Part shown: positions 17,551 through 27,304 of the stretch, one piece after another
How the letters are laid out: each line of letters begins with the position of its first letter
Position numbering within the stretch: the first letter of the stretch is position 1
Assembly: GCF_040958695.1 (NCBI RefSeq)
Contig: NZ_CP162599.1
Span: 840,001-904,000, forward strand
Source: Ornithinibacillus sp. 4-3
GTDB taxonomy: Bacteria > Bacillota > Bacilli > Bacillales > Amphibacillaceae
Reading direction: 5' to 3'
Length of the DNA stretch: 64,000 bases
Program-made: the position numbers and the translations under genes
The notes under the pieces: model-generated
The model's database searches: none
What the model was told of the DNA's origin: nothing
What the model saw: only the letters and a program-made list of their open reading frames with translations

Positions 17551-18150
17551 TTATTTCTTCTCTGGTGCAATCCCTTTGATGAACATTTCTGTCCATTCCT
17601 CTGTATAAGGTGTTATTTTTTCATATACATTTGGATTTGAAAGGCCCTCAACAAGTGCTTGAAAATATAATAGTAGAAATTCATCAGAATATTTTAAGTC
17701 GACTTTTCCTTCTTTGCGCCCTTGATGGAATAAGTCCAGCATCATCCTAAAGCTTTCCTGAGTATATTTCTGCATTATCATGGATAGCCCGTCTTCACCT
17801 TTTTCAGTAAGATACCTCATCATATCTAGATAAAAATCTTTATTAATTTTTTCTAAATAAGAAATTTTATTTTTGCTCATGGCAATCAATGTTTCTTCGA
17901 AAGGTTTATTTTCAGCCATAATTTGTTTCGCTTGATTACCCATATCTTCTAAAAAATGCTTAAAAACTTCATGGAAAAGATTCTCTTTATTTCCAAAGTA
18001 CTTAAAAACAGTCGCTTTGCCGACATTAGCATGTTTTGCAATTTGCTCTATTGTTATATTTCCTTTACCTGTATTAGTATTCAACAACCCAAAAGTTGCT
18101 TCCAAAATTTGAATTTTCTTTTCTTCTGTCCGTTTTTGAAAACCGTTCAT
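17551..18150 (-). CDS. TetR/AcrR-family regulator, divergent from ABC exporter
   Basis: 199 residues. The N-terminal HTH reads ITIEQIAKHANVGKATVFKYFGNKENLF (about 32-59), diagnostic for TetR. The C-terminal helical part (about 70-195) is the ligand-binding and dimerisation domain. It is transcribed away from an ABC exporter 290 bases distant, its likely target. No clear palindrome was found in that intergenic region. The ligand is unknown, probably a drug or ionophore-like molecule given the exporter family. Confidence 0.88.
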   Translation of the reverse strand: MNGFQKRTEEKKIQILEATFGLLNTNTGKGNITIEQIAKHANVGKATVFKYFGNKENLFHEVFKHFLEDMGNQAKQIMAENKPFEETLIAMSKNKISYLEKINKDFYLDMMRYLTEKGEDGLSMIMQKYTQESFRMMLDLFHQGRKEGKVDLKYSDEFLLLYFQALVEGLSNPNVYEKITPYTEEWTEMFIKGIAPEKK

Positions 18151-18439
18151 ATTTATACCTGCTTTCTATATATCATTCAAAAGTTTCTTCAAATAATCAT
18201 GTTTCTTCCTATTTATTATATATGTAAATTTATGAACTATCAAATAGAAAATAGTATTTATTTCATTGAATATTTTTTTAAAAAGGATTATTATTGAACT
18301 TATAATCATATTTTAGTTTATAAATAGGTTTGTTATGAAGTAATACGAACCAAAAAGATATTAATGGTTTATTTTCAGCCTTTTCTTGGAAAGCACGTTT
18401 TGACATGGTAGCTATTTTTAAAAAAGGAGTGTCAGCGTT

Positions 18440-19321
18440 ATGAAGAAAATTGTGAGATTAGAAGGTTTGCAGAAAAAGTTCGGTAAATTTCAAGCATTAA
18501 GTGATGTGACGTTCAATGTAAATGCTGGGGAAGTGGTCGGATTTATTGGGCCAAATGGTTCTGGTAAATCAACAACAATACGTGCTTTGTTAGGAATTAT
18601 TAAGCGTGATGCTGGTATTGCAGAGATTTTCGGAAAAGATGTATGGAAAGACAGCCTTGAGATTCATAAACGTATATCATATGTTCCAGGCGATGTAACG
18701 CTTTGGGGAAGTCTGACAGGTGGAGAGATTATTGATTTATTTCTTAAGCTTCATGGTGGTGGAGATGAGAGAAAACGTGATTATCTTATCAAACGCTTTG
18801 AATTAGATCCAAAGAAAAAAGCAAAAGGATATTCAAAAGGAAATAGACAAAAGGTTGGATTAATTGCAGCTTTATCTGTTGACTCAGATTTATATATATT
18901 TGATGAACCAACTTCTGGGCTTGACCCTTTGATGGAGGCCGTTTTCCAGGAGGAAGTGGAGAAAATTAAACATGCAGGAAAAGCTATTTTACTTTCTTCA
19001 CATATTTTGAGTGAAGTGGAACGATTAGCAGATAAAATTGTTATTATTCGTCAAGGAAAAATTGTAGAAACAGGTACCTTGGATGAATTGCGTCATTTAA
19101 CTCGTACAACGATAACAATGTCTACAGAAGAAGATGTTTCCCTCATGGCATCGATCAATGGTGTGCATGATTTTATACAGAAAGATAACCATGTAACATT
19201 TTCGGCTGATCATCAATATATGAATGATATTTTAAAGGAAGCAACCAAATTGGGAGTAAAGACATTTGAAGCCGTTCCACCAACGTTAGAAGATTTATTC
19301 CTACGTCACTATGAAGGCTAA
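18440..19321 (+). CDS. ABC transporter ATPase, drug-exporter type
   Basis: 293 residues with Walker A GPNGSGKSTT (about 36-45), signature YSKGNRQKVGL (LSGGQ variant), Walker B LYIFDEPTSGLDP and switch histidine SSHIL. The C-terminal extension after about 220 (TTITMSTEEDVSLMASINGV onward) is the accessory domain of the CcmA/NatA type. Start ATG 18440 is preceded by AAAAAGGAGTG. The permease gene begins 25 bases after the stop. The pair probably exports hydrophobic antibiotics or polyketide-like compounds; the regulator is the divergent TetR. Confidence 0.93.
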   Translation: MKKIVRLEGLQKKFGKFQALSDVTFNVNAGEVVGFIGPNGSGKSTTIRALLGIIKRDAGIAEIFGKDVWKDSLEIHKRISYVPGDVTLWGSLTGGEIIDLFLKLHGGGDERKRDYLIKRFELDPKKKAKGYSKGNRQKVGLIAALSVDSDLYIFDEPTSGLDPLMEAVFQEEVEKIKHAGKAILLSSHILSEVERLADKIVIIRQGKIVETGTLDELRHLTRTTITMSTEEDVSLMASINGVHDFIQKDNHVTFSADHQYMNDILKEATKLGVKTFEAVPPTLEDLFLRHYEG

Positions 19322-19346
19322 GCATTAGGATGGAGGTGTTGATACG

Positions 19347-20960
19347 ATGAAAGAAAAATTTGCACGTTGGGATATATTGTTTTGGCAATATTTGAAACGT
19401 GATTGGAAAAAGCTGATTATTTGGATACTAGGCTTAGGATTGTTTTCAGGAGGCTTTGTCCCAGCATTTGAGGAGTTAACCAAAGGGCAGGGCTTGGTTG
19501 GCATGTATGAAACAATGCAGAATCCAGCAATGATCGCAATGGTCGGTCCTACACCAATTGATAATGCACTAGATTATACATTAGGAGCTATGTATTCACA
19601 GGAAATGCTATTATTTTGTGGATTATTTGCGATTATTATTTCTGTCTTACATATAGTAGGACATACACGTAAAGAAGAAGATCTAGGATTAACAGAGTTA
19701 GTACGTTCTTTCCAAATTGGGCGTCAAGCAAATTCCTTAGCTGCAGTGGCTCAAGTGATTGTGGTTAATACAGTATTAGTATTTTTTATTGCAGGGACGT
19801 TATTAAGCTTTGGCGCGGATGGTATTTCTGTTCAAGGAGCATTACTGTTTGGGATATCAATTGGAATGGCAGGTGTAATAGGTGCGGTAATTGCCTTAGT
19901 AATGGCTCAAATTATGCCTTCATCTTCTGGTGCAACAGGATCAGCACTGGGCTTAATTGGACTTTTTTATATTATTCGTGCAGGAACGGATGTTTCAAAT
20001 GTAGATTTATCTATGTTTAATCCATTAGGTTGGGTTTACTTAACTTACCCGTTTACAGATAATAATTGGATGCCGGTTGTTTTTTTCTTAATCTTTAGTG
20101 TAATTCTGCTCGTCATTGCATTTGCGCTTGAAGGTGGTCGAGATATGGGGGCAGGCTATTTGCCAGAAAGAGAAGGTCGAGCAAATGCGAAAAAATCCCT
20201 ATTATCTGTTCCAGGATTATTCATGAAAATCAACAAAGGCGTTATGATTGGTTGGTTAATTGCTTTTGCAATCATGGGAGGAGCCTATGGTTCAATTTAT
20301 GGAGATATGCAAACCTTCCTTGAGAGCAATGAGCTAATGCAGCAAATGTTTTCTTATACTGGATTTTCTATAGAAGAATCCTTTACAGGTACGATTATGA
20401 TGGTGATGATAGTGCTTGTTTCTATTTTGCCAATTGCGATTGTTAATCGACTTTTTACAGAAGAGAGTCGTTCATATTTAAGCCAATTTTACGCAACTAA
20501 AGTAACACGTGGTCAGCTTTATTGGACCAGTATTGGGATAGCAATTGGTGCAGGCTTTTTAGGAACAATATTATCTGCAGTCTCACTTGGGGGCTCAGCG
20601 ATGTATGCTATGAATGACAATGAAGCAATAGGGATGATTGATTTTATTGCTGCAGGTTTTAACCTTTTCCCTTCCGTTTTATTCTTCACAGCACTTGCAG
20701 CTTTAGCACTTGGATGGGCACCAAGATTAGGAAAAGTAATTTACGCTTATCTAGGATATTCTTTTATGTTAAATTATTTTGGTGGCATTTTGGATTTACC
20801 AGAATGGTTTTCGAAAACGGCTATCCAAAGCTGGATACCACAAATGCCAATGGAGGATTTTGCTCCAACAGTTTTTATTACGATTACACTGATTAGTACT
20901 CTCTTAATGATTATTGGTTATTATGGATATCGTAGAAGAGATATGATAGAAGGAGCTTAA
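19347..20960 (+). CDS. ABC transporter permease, COG3559 (putative exporter of polyketide antibiotics)
   Basis: 537 residues with about 12 membrane helices in two similar halves, the layout of COG3559/TnrB-type permeases. Early segments FWQYLKRDWKKLIIWILGLG and PAMIAMVGPTP are characteristic; the second half restarts at KINKGVMIGWLIAFAIMGGA. It follows its ATPase gene by 25 bases with GGAGGTG upstream of ATG. A strong terminator ends the operon. Confidence 0.9.
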   Translation: MKEKFARWDILFWQYLKRDWKKLIIWILGLGLFSGGFVPAFEELTKGQGLVGMYETMQNPAMIAMVGPTPIDNALDYTLGAMYSQEMLLFCGLFAIIISVLHIVGHTRKEEDLGLTELVRSFQIGRQANSLAAVAQVIVVNTVLVFFIAGTLLSFGADGISVQGALLFGISIGMAGVIGAVIALVMAQIMPSSSGATGSALGLIGLFYIIRAGTDVSNVDLSMFNPLGWVYLTYPFTDNNWMPVVFFLIFSVILLVIAFALEGGRDMGAGYLPEREGRANAKKSLLSVPGLFMKINKGVMIGWLIAFAIMGGAYGSIYGDMQTFLESNELMQQMFSYTGFSIEESFTGTIMMVMIVLVSILPIAIVNRLFTEESRSYLSQFYATKVTRGQLYWTSIGIAIGAGFLGTILSAVSLGGSAMYAMNDNEAIGMIDFIAAGFNLFPSVLFFTALAALALGWAPRLGKVIYAYLGYSFMLNYFGGILDLPEWFSKTAIQSWIPQMPMEDFAPTVFITITLISTLLMIIGYYGYRRRDMIEGA

Positions 20961-20973
20961 TTTTTCTTATTAA

Positions 20974-21011
20974 AGTCAATGAAGTCCATTATTTGGTGGA
21001 CTTCATTGGCT
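20974..21011 (+). terminator. Terminator of the COG3559 ABC operon
   Basis: CAATGAAGTCCA (from 20978) pairs with TGGACTTCATTG, with flanking AAAG/CTTT extending the stem, then TTTTTG. Confidence 0.88.
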
Positions 21012-21059
21012 TTTTGTTTATGGAAGGGAAAGTATTAAGCTATCTGTGTTTATCTAAAA

Positions 21060-21122
21060 TAGCATGTCCAGCGCAGGCGCCTTGCAACTAACAAGGGTAC
21101 CTGCGCTCGTGAAGTCGCTGTT
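21060..21122 (+). repeat. Short GC-rich palindromic intergenic element, copy B
   Basis: The gap 20961-21303 contains the terminator and this element, which starts CATGTCCAGCGCAGG. AGCGCAGG (21070-21077) pairs with CCTGCGCT (21100-21107), with an inner CTTG/CAAG stem. It resembles the dispersed family only in style. The AT-rich remainder (21123-21303) holds nothing further. Confidence 0.5.
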
Positions 21123-21303
21123 ATAGACTTTATTTCTAATTTTAATAGAGAACTGTTAACATATAAGTTGAAATCAACTGTGAAAATCATTATCTATTTT
21201 TAGATGCATGAAAACGACAGAAGTATTTTTATCATTGAAATATTAACCTGATGTCTTTAACCAAGTAATTGTTAACTTTAAAATGAATATAGGAGGTAAT
21301 AAG

Positions 21304-22098
21304 ATGGGTGAACGATCCATTAAAATTTTAGAGCTTGAGAAAAAATATGGAAATCAATCCGCTGTAAAACAAATTAATTTTGAAGTGAAAAAAGGGGAGT
21401 TGTTTGGATTTTTAGGGCCAAATGGAGCGGGCAAAACTACGACGATTAAAATGATGACGGGATTACTTGAGCCAACAAGTGGTACGGTTGAAATAAATGG
21501 TTACGATATTTGGAAAGATCCAATTGAAGCGAAAAAGCAGATTGCTTATGTTCCAGATCAGCCAAATCTGTATCCGAAACTAACGGGTTGGGAATATTTA
21601 GAGTTCGTAGCATCTGTATTTCAAATACCAGAAGATCGTTTTAAAGAACGAGCGAACAAGTTATTGTACATATTTGGATTGAATGATCGGGCTGATGAAT
21701 TGATTGAAGGATATTCTCATGGGATGAAGCAAAAAATTGCAATCTGTGGAGCACTTGTCCATGAGCCAGAAATTTTATTTTTAGATGAACCAACAGTAGG
21801 ACTTGATCCAAAAAGTGCACGGAATTTAAAAAATTTGCTTAGAGAAGAATGTGATAATGGCATGACGGCTTTTTTAACAACGCATATTCTTGAAATAGCG
21901 GAACAGATGTGTGACAGAATTGGGATTATTGCAGATGGCGATATCATTGCTCTTGGCACAATGGATGAATTAAGAGAAAAAGATGGACGTACAGAAGGAA
22001 GCCTTGAAGATATATTCCTAGAGTTAACAGGTGGTGATGATCAAGAAGCAGTAATCCAGGAGATGGCGAAAGAAGATCAATCAGGTGATCGATTATGA
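21304..22098 (+). CDS. ABC transporter ATPase
   Basis: 264 residues from ATG 21304, chosen because AGGAGG lies 8 bases upstream; an in-frame ATG at 21283 precedes that site. Walker A is GPNGAGKTTT, the signature is YSHGMKQKIAI, Walker B is ILFLDEPTVGLDP and the switch histidine is in TTHIL. The C-terminus overlaps the permease start (ATGA), so the two are coupled. The substrate is not evident. Confidence 0.93.
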   Translation: MGERSIKILELEKKYGNQSAVKQINFEVKKGELFGFLGPNGAGKTTTIKMMTGLLEPTSGTVEINGYDIWKDPIEAKKQIAYVPDQPNLYPKLTGWEYLEFVASVFQIPEDRFKERANKLLYIFGLNDRADELIEGYSHGMKQKIAICGALVHEPEILFLDEPTVGLDPKSARNLKNLLREECDNGMTAFLTTHILEIAEQMCDRIGIIADGDIIALGTMDELREKDGRTEGSLEDIFLELTGGDDQEAVIQEMAKEDQSGDRL

Positions 22099-23855
22099 TG
22101 AAAATCTTGCTCAGAAATCAGAGAAGAATATTCGTGAACACACTCAAATCTCAAGAGCTGAAAAACTATTTTGCCTATCTTGTTATTTTTGTAGTTTTAG
22201 CTATTCTACTATTTTTATTTTCTGAAGCGATATGGCGAATTGCCGGATCGGTGACCGAGCCTATTTTAGCTGGTATCTTTTCTTATAGTTTTTTAATGAT
22301 TATTGGGATGATTATACTAATGGGGATGCCACAAGTGTTTAAACAATTGTACTCAGCAACAGATTTAGAGTTTCTCTTCACATTACCGATTAAAACGAGA
22401 CATATTTTTCTAATGAAGTACAGCCAAAGTTTTATCGGCACACCTATAACTGCTTTTTTATTTTTTTTAGTACCACTCACAGCTTATGGGGTGGCTAGCG
22501 ATGCAAATATTTTATATTATTTCGTACTCATATTGGTGTTGTTTGCAGCGGCAATTATTGGACTTTCCATTGCCTACTTACTTAATTTAATTGTCATACA
22601 AATTTTGCCTGCAAGTCGAGCAAACGAATTTATGACTGCAATGAGCTTTTTATCAGGATTGGTTGTCTACTTGTTATTTATGTTGCCACAAATGTCGAAT
22701 GATCGTTCCTTTTCAGAGTCAATAACCTCTGGACTTCCAGTTTTACCAGATTGGGTGCCAATAAGTTGGGGAAGTAATGCATTAATTAGTGCGACAAATG
22801 GATCGATGAACTTTTTTCTACCTTTGGTTTTATTTTTACTTCTTGCTGTTGTGTCTGTCTTGCTTACGACAACATTAGTTGAGAAGGGTTTCCGTACAGG
22901 TTGGATTAGACTAAGTGAAGGAGGCAGGAAAAAGAAAAAACGTAAAATTAAAAAGGAACGTGCCCAAGGTATATCACATCCGATTATGGCGATTGGGAAG
23001 AAAGAATGGTTTTCCATTAAGCGTGATATGAGGGAATGGCTGGTGTTTTTACCGCTCGCTTTTTTCATTATTTTTCCTGTGATTGGTTTTATAGGTGGGG
23101 GCGTGAGCTTAAATGAACTCCGTGGATTTAATGAAATTTCATGGCCAGTTGCTCAAGGTGTGTTTTTATTTATTTATGCTATGTTTAACGGTCAGCTAGC
23201 TGCTACGGCTATTTCTCGAGAAGGATTATCTATGTGGATTTTACGCACACTCCCGTTGTCAGGTCGCGATATTGCTCTTGGGAAGCTATGGATTAGTTGG
23301 TTGCTTCCATTCATTATTTTAACAATCTTGGAATGTATTGTAGGAGCTTTTCTCGGCTGGGCATGGTGGCAATTTATCCTTGGTATTATCGTGAAAGCAG
23401 GAATTACCGTTGGAATTAGTGCCATTGGCATTTGGATTGGAACAATTGGTGCAAGGTTTAATCCAACCAATCCGCAGCAACGACTAACTTTTGGAACATC
23501 GATTATTTTATTATTACTGTCGTATGTGTATTTGTTCATTTTAACTATACCTTACGCATTAATGCTCGTACCTGGTGACGCTGCTCCATTTGTAGCTGAG
23601 GCGGCTACTGATATCTCTGGATTTTTCAGTTTAGTATTAAGTTTATTTAGTGTTTTGCTAACATGGAAAGCAAGCTATCCCATTATAGTAATTGGTTTAG
23701 GCCTATTGCTCATGTTCGTATTATCTCTCGGTATTGCATGGTTGTTCTTATATGTAAGTGCTGGTCGGATTAACCGTGGTGTTACTATCGATATAGTGAG
23801 CGGAACGAGTGGGAAGACTGTGTTTAAACGGAAATCAAGTGGAAGCTTGTATTAA
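22095..23855 (+). CDS. Large ABC-2-like exporter permease
   Basis: 586 residues with about 14-16 hydrophobic segments. Loops are short except for the strongly basic linker after the first half (GGRKKKKRKIKKERAQ, about residues 276-291), which is cytoplasmic. The segment QLYSATDLEFLFTLPIKTRH is typical of Firmicute ABC exporter permeases partnered with NatA-like ATPases. The start overlaps the ATPase stop by four bases. A strong terminator follows. The substrate is unknown. Confidence 0.85.
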   Translation: MMKILLRNQRRIFVNTLKSQELKNYFAYLVIFVVLAILLFLFSEAIWRIAGSVTEPILAGIFSYSFLMIIGMIILMGMPQVFKQLYSATDLEFLFTLPIKTRHIFLMKYSQSFIGTPITAFLFFLVPLTAYGVASDANILYYFVLILVLFAAAIIGLSIAYLLNLIVIQILPASRANEFMTAMSFLSGLVVYLLFMLPQMSNDRSFSESITSGLPVLPDWVPISWGSNALISATNGSMNFFLPLVLFLLLAVVSVLLTTTLVEKGFRTGWIRLSEGGRKKKKRKIKKERAQGISHPIMAIGKKEWFSIKRDMREWLVFLPLAFFIIFPVIGFIGGGVSLNELRGFNEISWPVAQGVFLFIYAMFNGQLAATAISREGLSMWILRTLPLSGRDIALGKLWISWLLPFIILTILECIVGAFLGWAWWQFILGIIVKAGITVGISAIGIWIGTIGARFNPTNPQQRLTFGTSIILLLLSYVYLFILTIPYALMLVPGDAAPFVAEAATDISGFFSLVLSLFSVLLTWKASYPIIVIGLGLLLMFVLSLGIAWLFLYVSAGRINRGVTIDIVSGTSGKTVFKRKSSGSLY

Positions 23856-23876
23856 GCTTTACTGCTTGAAGCAAGG

Positions 23877-23914
23877 AAGCCAACTTTGTCTGAAAGATAA
23901 AGTTGGCTTTTTTG
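23877..23914 (+). terminator. Terminator of second ABC operon
   Basis: AAGCCAACTTT (23877-23887) pairs with AAAGTTGGCTT (23899-23909), followed by T-run. Confidence 0.88.
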
Positions 23915-23959
23915 AACGAAAAGAAAACATAGTATTTTCACTAGATTCTTTGAGCAAGC

Positions 23960-24060
23960 CAGGTCTAGCTCCGATATCATAGAAAATGTGTTATAACAGT
24001 GGTCACGTCGGAGCTCTTGAAGTCGGAATTTTAGTTTGTAAGGAAAATTGAGCTTTTCTA
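23960..24060 (+). repeat. Dispersed intergenic repeat, copy C (short form)
   Basis: The gap 23856-24162 carries a short member that begins GGTCTAGCTCCGA. AGCTCCGA (23967-23974) pairs perfectly with TCGGAGCT (24008-24015). It ends with TTGAGCTTTTCT, matching the GCTTTTCG end of longer copies. It lacks the middle blocks of copies A, D and E. Confidence 0.6.
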
Positions 24061-24162
24061 AATGTAAATTATTTGTAAATTATTTTTTCAAAGATTGAAA
24101 AATCAATACATTCATGATAGTTTTTAGAAACTTAAGATACGCAAAAAGGGGGAATGTAGTGT

Positions 24163-25350
24163 ATGGATCAACCTATACATAAAAATAAATTTAGTTTATT
24201 GCTAGAAATTCTTCTTATTTCAACGCGACTTGGTTTAACCTCTTTTGGAGGACCGGTGGCACATTTAGGTTATTTCCATGAGGAATATGTTCGGAAAAGA
24301 AAGTGGATGGATGAAAAGAGTTATGCAGATTTAGTTGCATTATGTCAATTTTTACCGGGGCCAGCTAGTAGTCAGGTTGGAATTGGGATTGGTGTAATGC
24401 GTGGTGGTATTCTCGGTGGTATTATAGGATTTATTGGCTTTACATTTCCATCCGTTATTCTATTAATCTCACTTGCTTTATTTTTACAAGGATCCACGAT
24501 GGACAATTTTGGTTGGATTCACGGTTTGAAGATTGTTGCTGTGGTTATTGTTGCACATGCAATTTTAGGAATGGCAAAACAATTGACACCTGATTTACAA
24601 CGAAAAACGATTGCCTTGTTCGCATTAGTTATTGCCTTAGTATGGCAGACAGTATTTACCCAAGTTGGCATTATTCTATTAGCAGGTTTATTTGGGTATT
24701 TTATTTATAAAAACGCTTCCAGTTCGGATGAATCTACATTTCATTTTCCTATTTCTAAAAAGATAGGAGTCATTTGTTTATCTTTATTTATTGGCTTTCT
24801 TGTCATGCTTCCGATCTTAAGAGAAGTTACTTCAGCCACCTGGATAGCAATGTTTGATAGCTTTTATCGCTCTGGTTCACTTGTTTTTGGTGGAGGTCAT
24901 GTGGTTCTTCCATTATTAGAGCGTGAATTTATTCCTACAGGGTGGTTAGACGAAGCTTCCTTTCTAGCAGGTTATGGGGCTACTCAAGCGGTTCCAGGAC
25001 CATTATTCACCTTTGCCGCATATATCGGTGCAGTTATCAATGGCTGGCAGGGTGGCCTTTTGGCTACAATTGCAATTTTTTTGCCAGCGTTTTTATTAAT
25101 TATAGGTACATTGCCATTTTGGGACCAAATAAGAAAAAATAATAAAATGAAAGCTGCTTTTATGGGAGTCAATGCAGCGGTAGTTGGAATATTAATCGCA
25201 GCTTTTTATCATCCAATATGGACCAGTGCTATTTTAGAGCCAATTGATTTTGCATTTGCTGCGATATTATTTAGTTTACTTATGTATTGGAAATTACCAA
25301 TTTGGCTTATTGTAATCATAGGTGCTTTAGGAGGAATGGTGATTACTTAA
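24163..25350 (+). CDS. chrA: Chromate transporter, long-chain CHR family
   Basis: 395 residues with two homologous CHR halves. The N-terminal half contains TRLGLTSFGGPVAHLGYF and CQFLPGPASSQVGIGIG; the C-terminal half repeats the theme as FGGGHVVLPLLEREF and YGATQAVPGPLFTFAAYIG. ChrA exports chromate or imports/exports sulfate-like anions by proton antiport. Start ATG 24163 is behind GGGGGAATG. No chrB-type or PadR-type regulator is adjacent. Confidence 0.93.
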   Translation: MDQPIHKNKFSLLLEILLISTRLGLTSFGGPVAHLGYFHEEYVRKRKWMDEKSYADLVALCQFLPGPASSQVGIGIGVMRGGILGGIIGFIGFTFPSVILLISLALFLQGSTMDNFGWIHGLKIVAVVIVAHAILGMAKQLTPDLQRKTIALFALVIALVWQTVFTQVGIILLAGLFGYFIYKNASSSDESTFHFPISKKIGVICLSLFIGFLVMLPILREVTSATWIAMFDSFYRSGSLVFGGGHVVLPLLEREFIPTGWLDEASFLAGYGATQAVPGPLFTFAAYIGAVINGWQGGLLATIAIFLPAFLLIIGTLPFWDQIRKNNKMKAAFMGVNAAVVGILIAAFYHPIWTSAILEPIDFAFAAILFSLLMYWKLPIWLIVIIGALGGMVIT

Positions 25351-25496
25351 GGAAGAAAAATAAGTAGATATTTCTGATTTTATTTGGAAGAAAAATATCT
25401 TTTCCACTAATCAAATTAACAATATTATTTATAAAATTTTTTTGATATGATGTAAGATAGATGCTATTTTTGGAGAACTAAGGAGACAAACGAATA

Positions 25497-26309
25497 ATGG
25501 AATGGAAAAATACATATCGCGGACTAATAATGGGAGCAGTTGAAGTAATTCCAGGCATTAGTGGAGGTACAATTGCACTTTTATTAGGAATTTATGAAAG
25601 ATTAATTGCAGCAATTAATGGTTTTTTTAGCAAGGATTGGAAAAAACAACTCGGATTTCTAATTCCACTTGGTATAGGGATGGTAGTATCTATTTTCCTA
25701 TTAGCAAGGTTAATTGAATGGTTATTTAACCATTATCCTGCACCAACACAATTTTTCTTTATGGGATTAATTCTTGGCGTTTTACCGTTTTTATTACATA
25801 AAGTAGATGCAAAAAATACCTTTAAAATGAAACATATTATTTTTATGGTTGTTGGAATCATTGTAGTTACTATTTTAGGTTTTATAAGTACTGGAGAAGG
25901 AGAAATTATTTCAAATATAACTACTTCTACATACATCTTATTATTTTTCTCAGGGATGATTGCCAGTAGCGCTTTAATTATTCCGGGAATTAGTGGTTCT
26001 TTTATGTTGCTTATTTTAGGAGTGTTTCCAACAGTTATCGCTGCAATTAGTAATTTTCAGCTGAATATTATTGCTGTAACAGGACTTGGAATTGCACTTG
26101 GTTTTATTGTGATGAGTAGAATTGTTGGATATTTTTTAAAAAATCATTATACTCTAACCTTTGCAGCAACCATTGGACTAGTGGTTGGTTCTGTTTTTGT
26201 CGTTTTCCCAGGTTGGCCAGCTTCTGCAGCATTAGTAATCATTAGTATTTTTACATTTTTAACTGGATTATTCACAGCTTATTTACTTGGAAGATTAGAA
26301 TATAGATAA
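25497..26309 (+). CDS. DUF368 membrane protein, PopT-type undecaprenyl-phosphate transporter
   Basis: 270 residues, eight or so membrane helices. The family motif GAVEVIPGISGGTIALLLGIYE occurs at the N-terminus and its echo SSALIIPGISGSFMLLILGV in the second half, giving two inverted re-entrant repeats. DUF368 proteins (PopT) have been identified as recyclers of the lipid carrier C55-P across the membrane, used in cell-wall synthesis. Start ATG 25497 follows AAGGAGAC. It stands alone with its own terminator. Confidence 0.88.
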   Translation: MEWKNTYRGLIMGAVEVIPGISGGTIALLLGIYERLIAAINGFFSKDWKKQLGFLIPLGIGMVVSIFLLARLIEWLFNHYPAPTQFFFMGLILGVLPFLLHKVDAKNTFKMKHIIFMVVGIIVVTILGFISTGEGEIISNITTSTYILLFFSGMIASSALIIPGISGSFMLLILGVFPTVIAAISNFQLNIIAVTGLGIALGFIVMSRIVGYFLKNHYTLTFAATIGLVVGSVFVVFPGWPASAALVIISIFTFLTGLFTAYLLGRLEYR

Positions 26310-26321
26310 TTTACATTCAAC

Positions 26322-26362
26322 AGACACCCTTCAGTTGTTATGACTTCAACGAAAGGTGTCTT
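26322..26362 (+). terminator. Terminator after DUF368 gene
   Basis: AGACACC (26322-26328) pairs with GGTGTCT (26355-26361) with inner CAGTTG/CAAC pairing; T-rich tract follows. Confidence 0.75.
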
Positions 26363-26394
26363 TACTTTTATTTAGACCAATGCGCTAAGACGAA

Positions 26395-26930
26395 ATAGGT
26401 CTAATAAGTATTTTATTTACATTTACGTAATCTGGTTGTGTTATTGCATAGACAACAGCTCGTGCAATATCTTTTGTTTCTGCCCTCATCAAACGGGCTT
26501 TTTGAACTTAGAGTGGTTTCAACCATTCCTGGAGAAATATTGGTAACACGTACACCTGTTTTTTCAAGCTCTCTCTCTAATCCTACAGAAATAGCACGGA
26601 CTGCATGTTTGGTTGCACAATATACAGTAAGTCATTCTGTTACTTCATACCCTGAATCAGAAGCTATATTAACAATATGCCCATTTTGATTTGCTAGCAT
26701 ATCTGTTAGAACAGAGTGAATTCTATAGAGGACACCTTTGACACTTAATATCAATCATTGTGTTCAATTAGAGATATCCCCATCTTTAATTCTACTTGAA
26801 CCCATTATTCTGGCATTATTCACATAAGTATCTACATATCCAAATGTTTTGCTTGTGCTGCAAGAGTGTTGATTTCTTCTTGATTGGTAATATCTGTTTT
26901 CACACATAATATTTCAAATAATTATAGAAG
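26395..26930 (-). pseudogene. Short-chain dehydrogenase/reductase, heavily decayed
   Basis: Minus-strand translation in shifting frames gives SDR pieces: VKTDITNQEEINTLAAQAKH, then VNNA, then SVLTDMLANQNGHIVNIASD, then an in-frame stop after EVTE, then [20 protein letters not shown] (the YXXXK catalytic motif region as YCATK) and [17 protein letters not shown], followed by a shift before the C-terminus. Several stops and shifts exclude function. The N-terminal Rossmann glycine motif is absent. Confidence 0.85.
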
Positions 26931-27001
26931 AATGGAACATCTTCTACGGCAGAAAGTATAACATTTTTATGTTTTAAAGTGGTATATTTTATAAAATAAG
27001 A

Positions 27002-27038
27002 AAGCATAAGAGTTTTGTCCAAATGAATTCTTATGCTT
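27002..27038. terminator. Hairpin at the edge of the decayed SDR region
   Basis: AAGCATAAGA (27002-27011) pairs with TCTTATGCTT (27029-27038). No clear T-run follows, so a terminator role is uncertain. Confidence 0.45.
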
Positions 27039-27047
27039 AAATAGCGT

Positions 27048-27243
27048 TGTCTAGCTCCGAGCGCCAAAATCTAAGAGATTTCGCGTCGCGTCCTACAATA
27101 AGTCAACATCGGCTCTGTTTTATAAGGAAGCCCGACTACAGCCTAACGTCGGATACCCCTAAAGGGGCATGTTTCCTTTATCTCGGTTGTGCCCCTCCAA
27201 TCTCTACGTTTTTAAGCAGGAGCTCTACGCTTTTCGTTTTTTT
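27048..27243 (+). repeat. Dispersed intergenic repeat, copy D
   Basis: Starts TGTCTAGCTCCGAGCGCC and ends CTCTACGCTTTTCG. It shares CTACAATAAGTCAACATCGG, GGATACCCCTAAAGG, GTTTCCTTTATCTCG and CAATCTCTACGTTTT with copies A and/or E. AGCTCC at the start can pair with GGAGCT near the end. The open frame that runs through it into the next gene is a by-product: the real start of that gene is 27305. Confidence 0.8.
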
Positions 27244-27304
27244 CATCAAACTTTCACATTCGTTTCGTAAAATGATAATAAGTAGAAAAATGGAGGGACT
27301 TATC

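Noticed and set aside
26438..26689. Plus-strand 83-residue ORF
   Set aside because: It is antisense to recognisable SDR pieces on the minus strand and has no start signals.
27047..27304. N-terminal extension of the membrane-protein gene ahead of ccdA
   Set aside because: It lies in a dispersed repeat and has no ribosome site; GGAGGG fits only the start at 27305.
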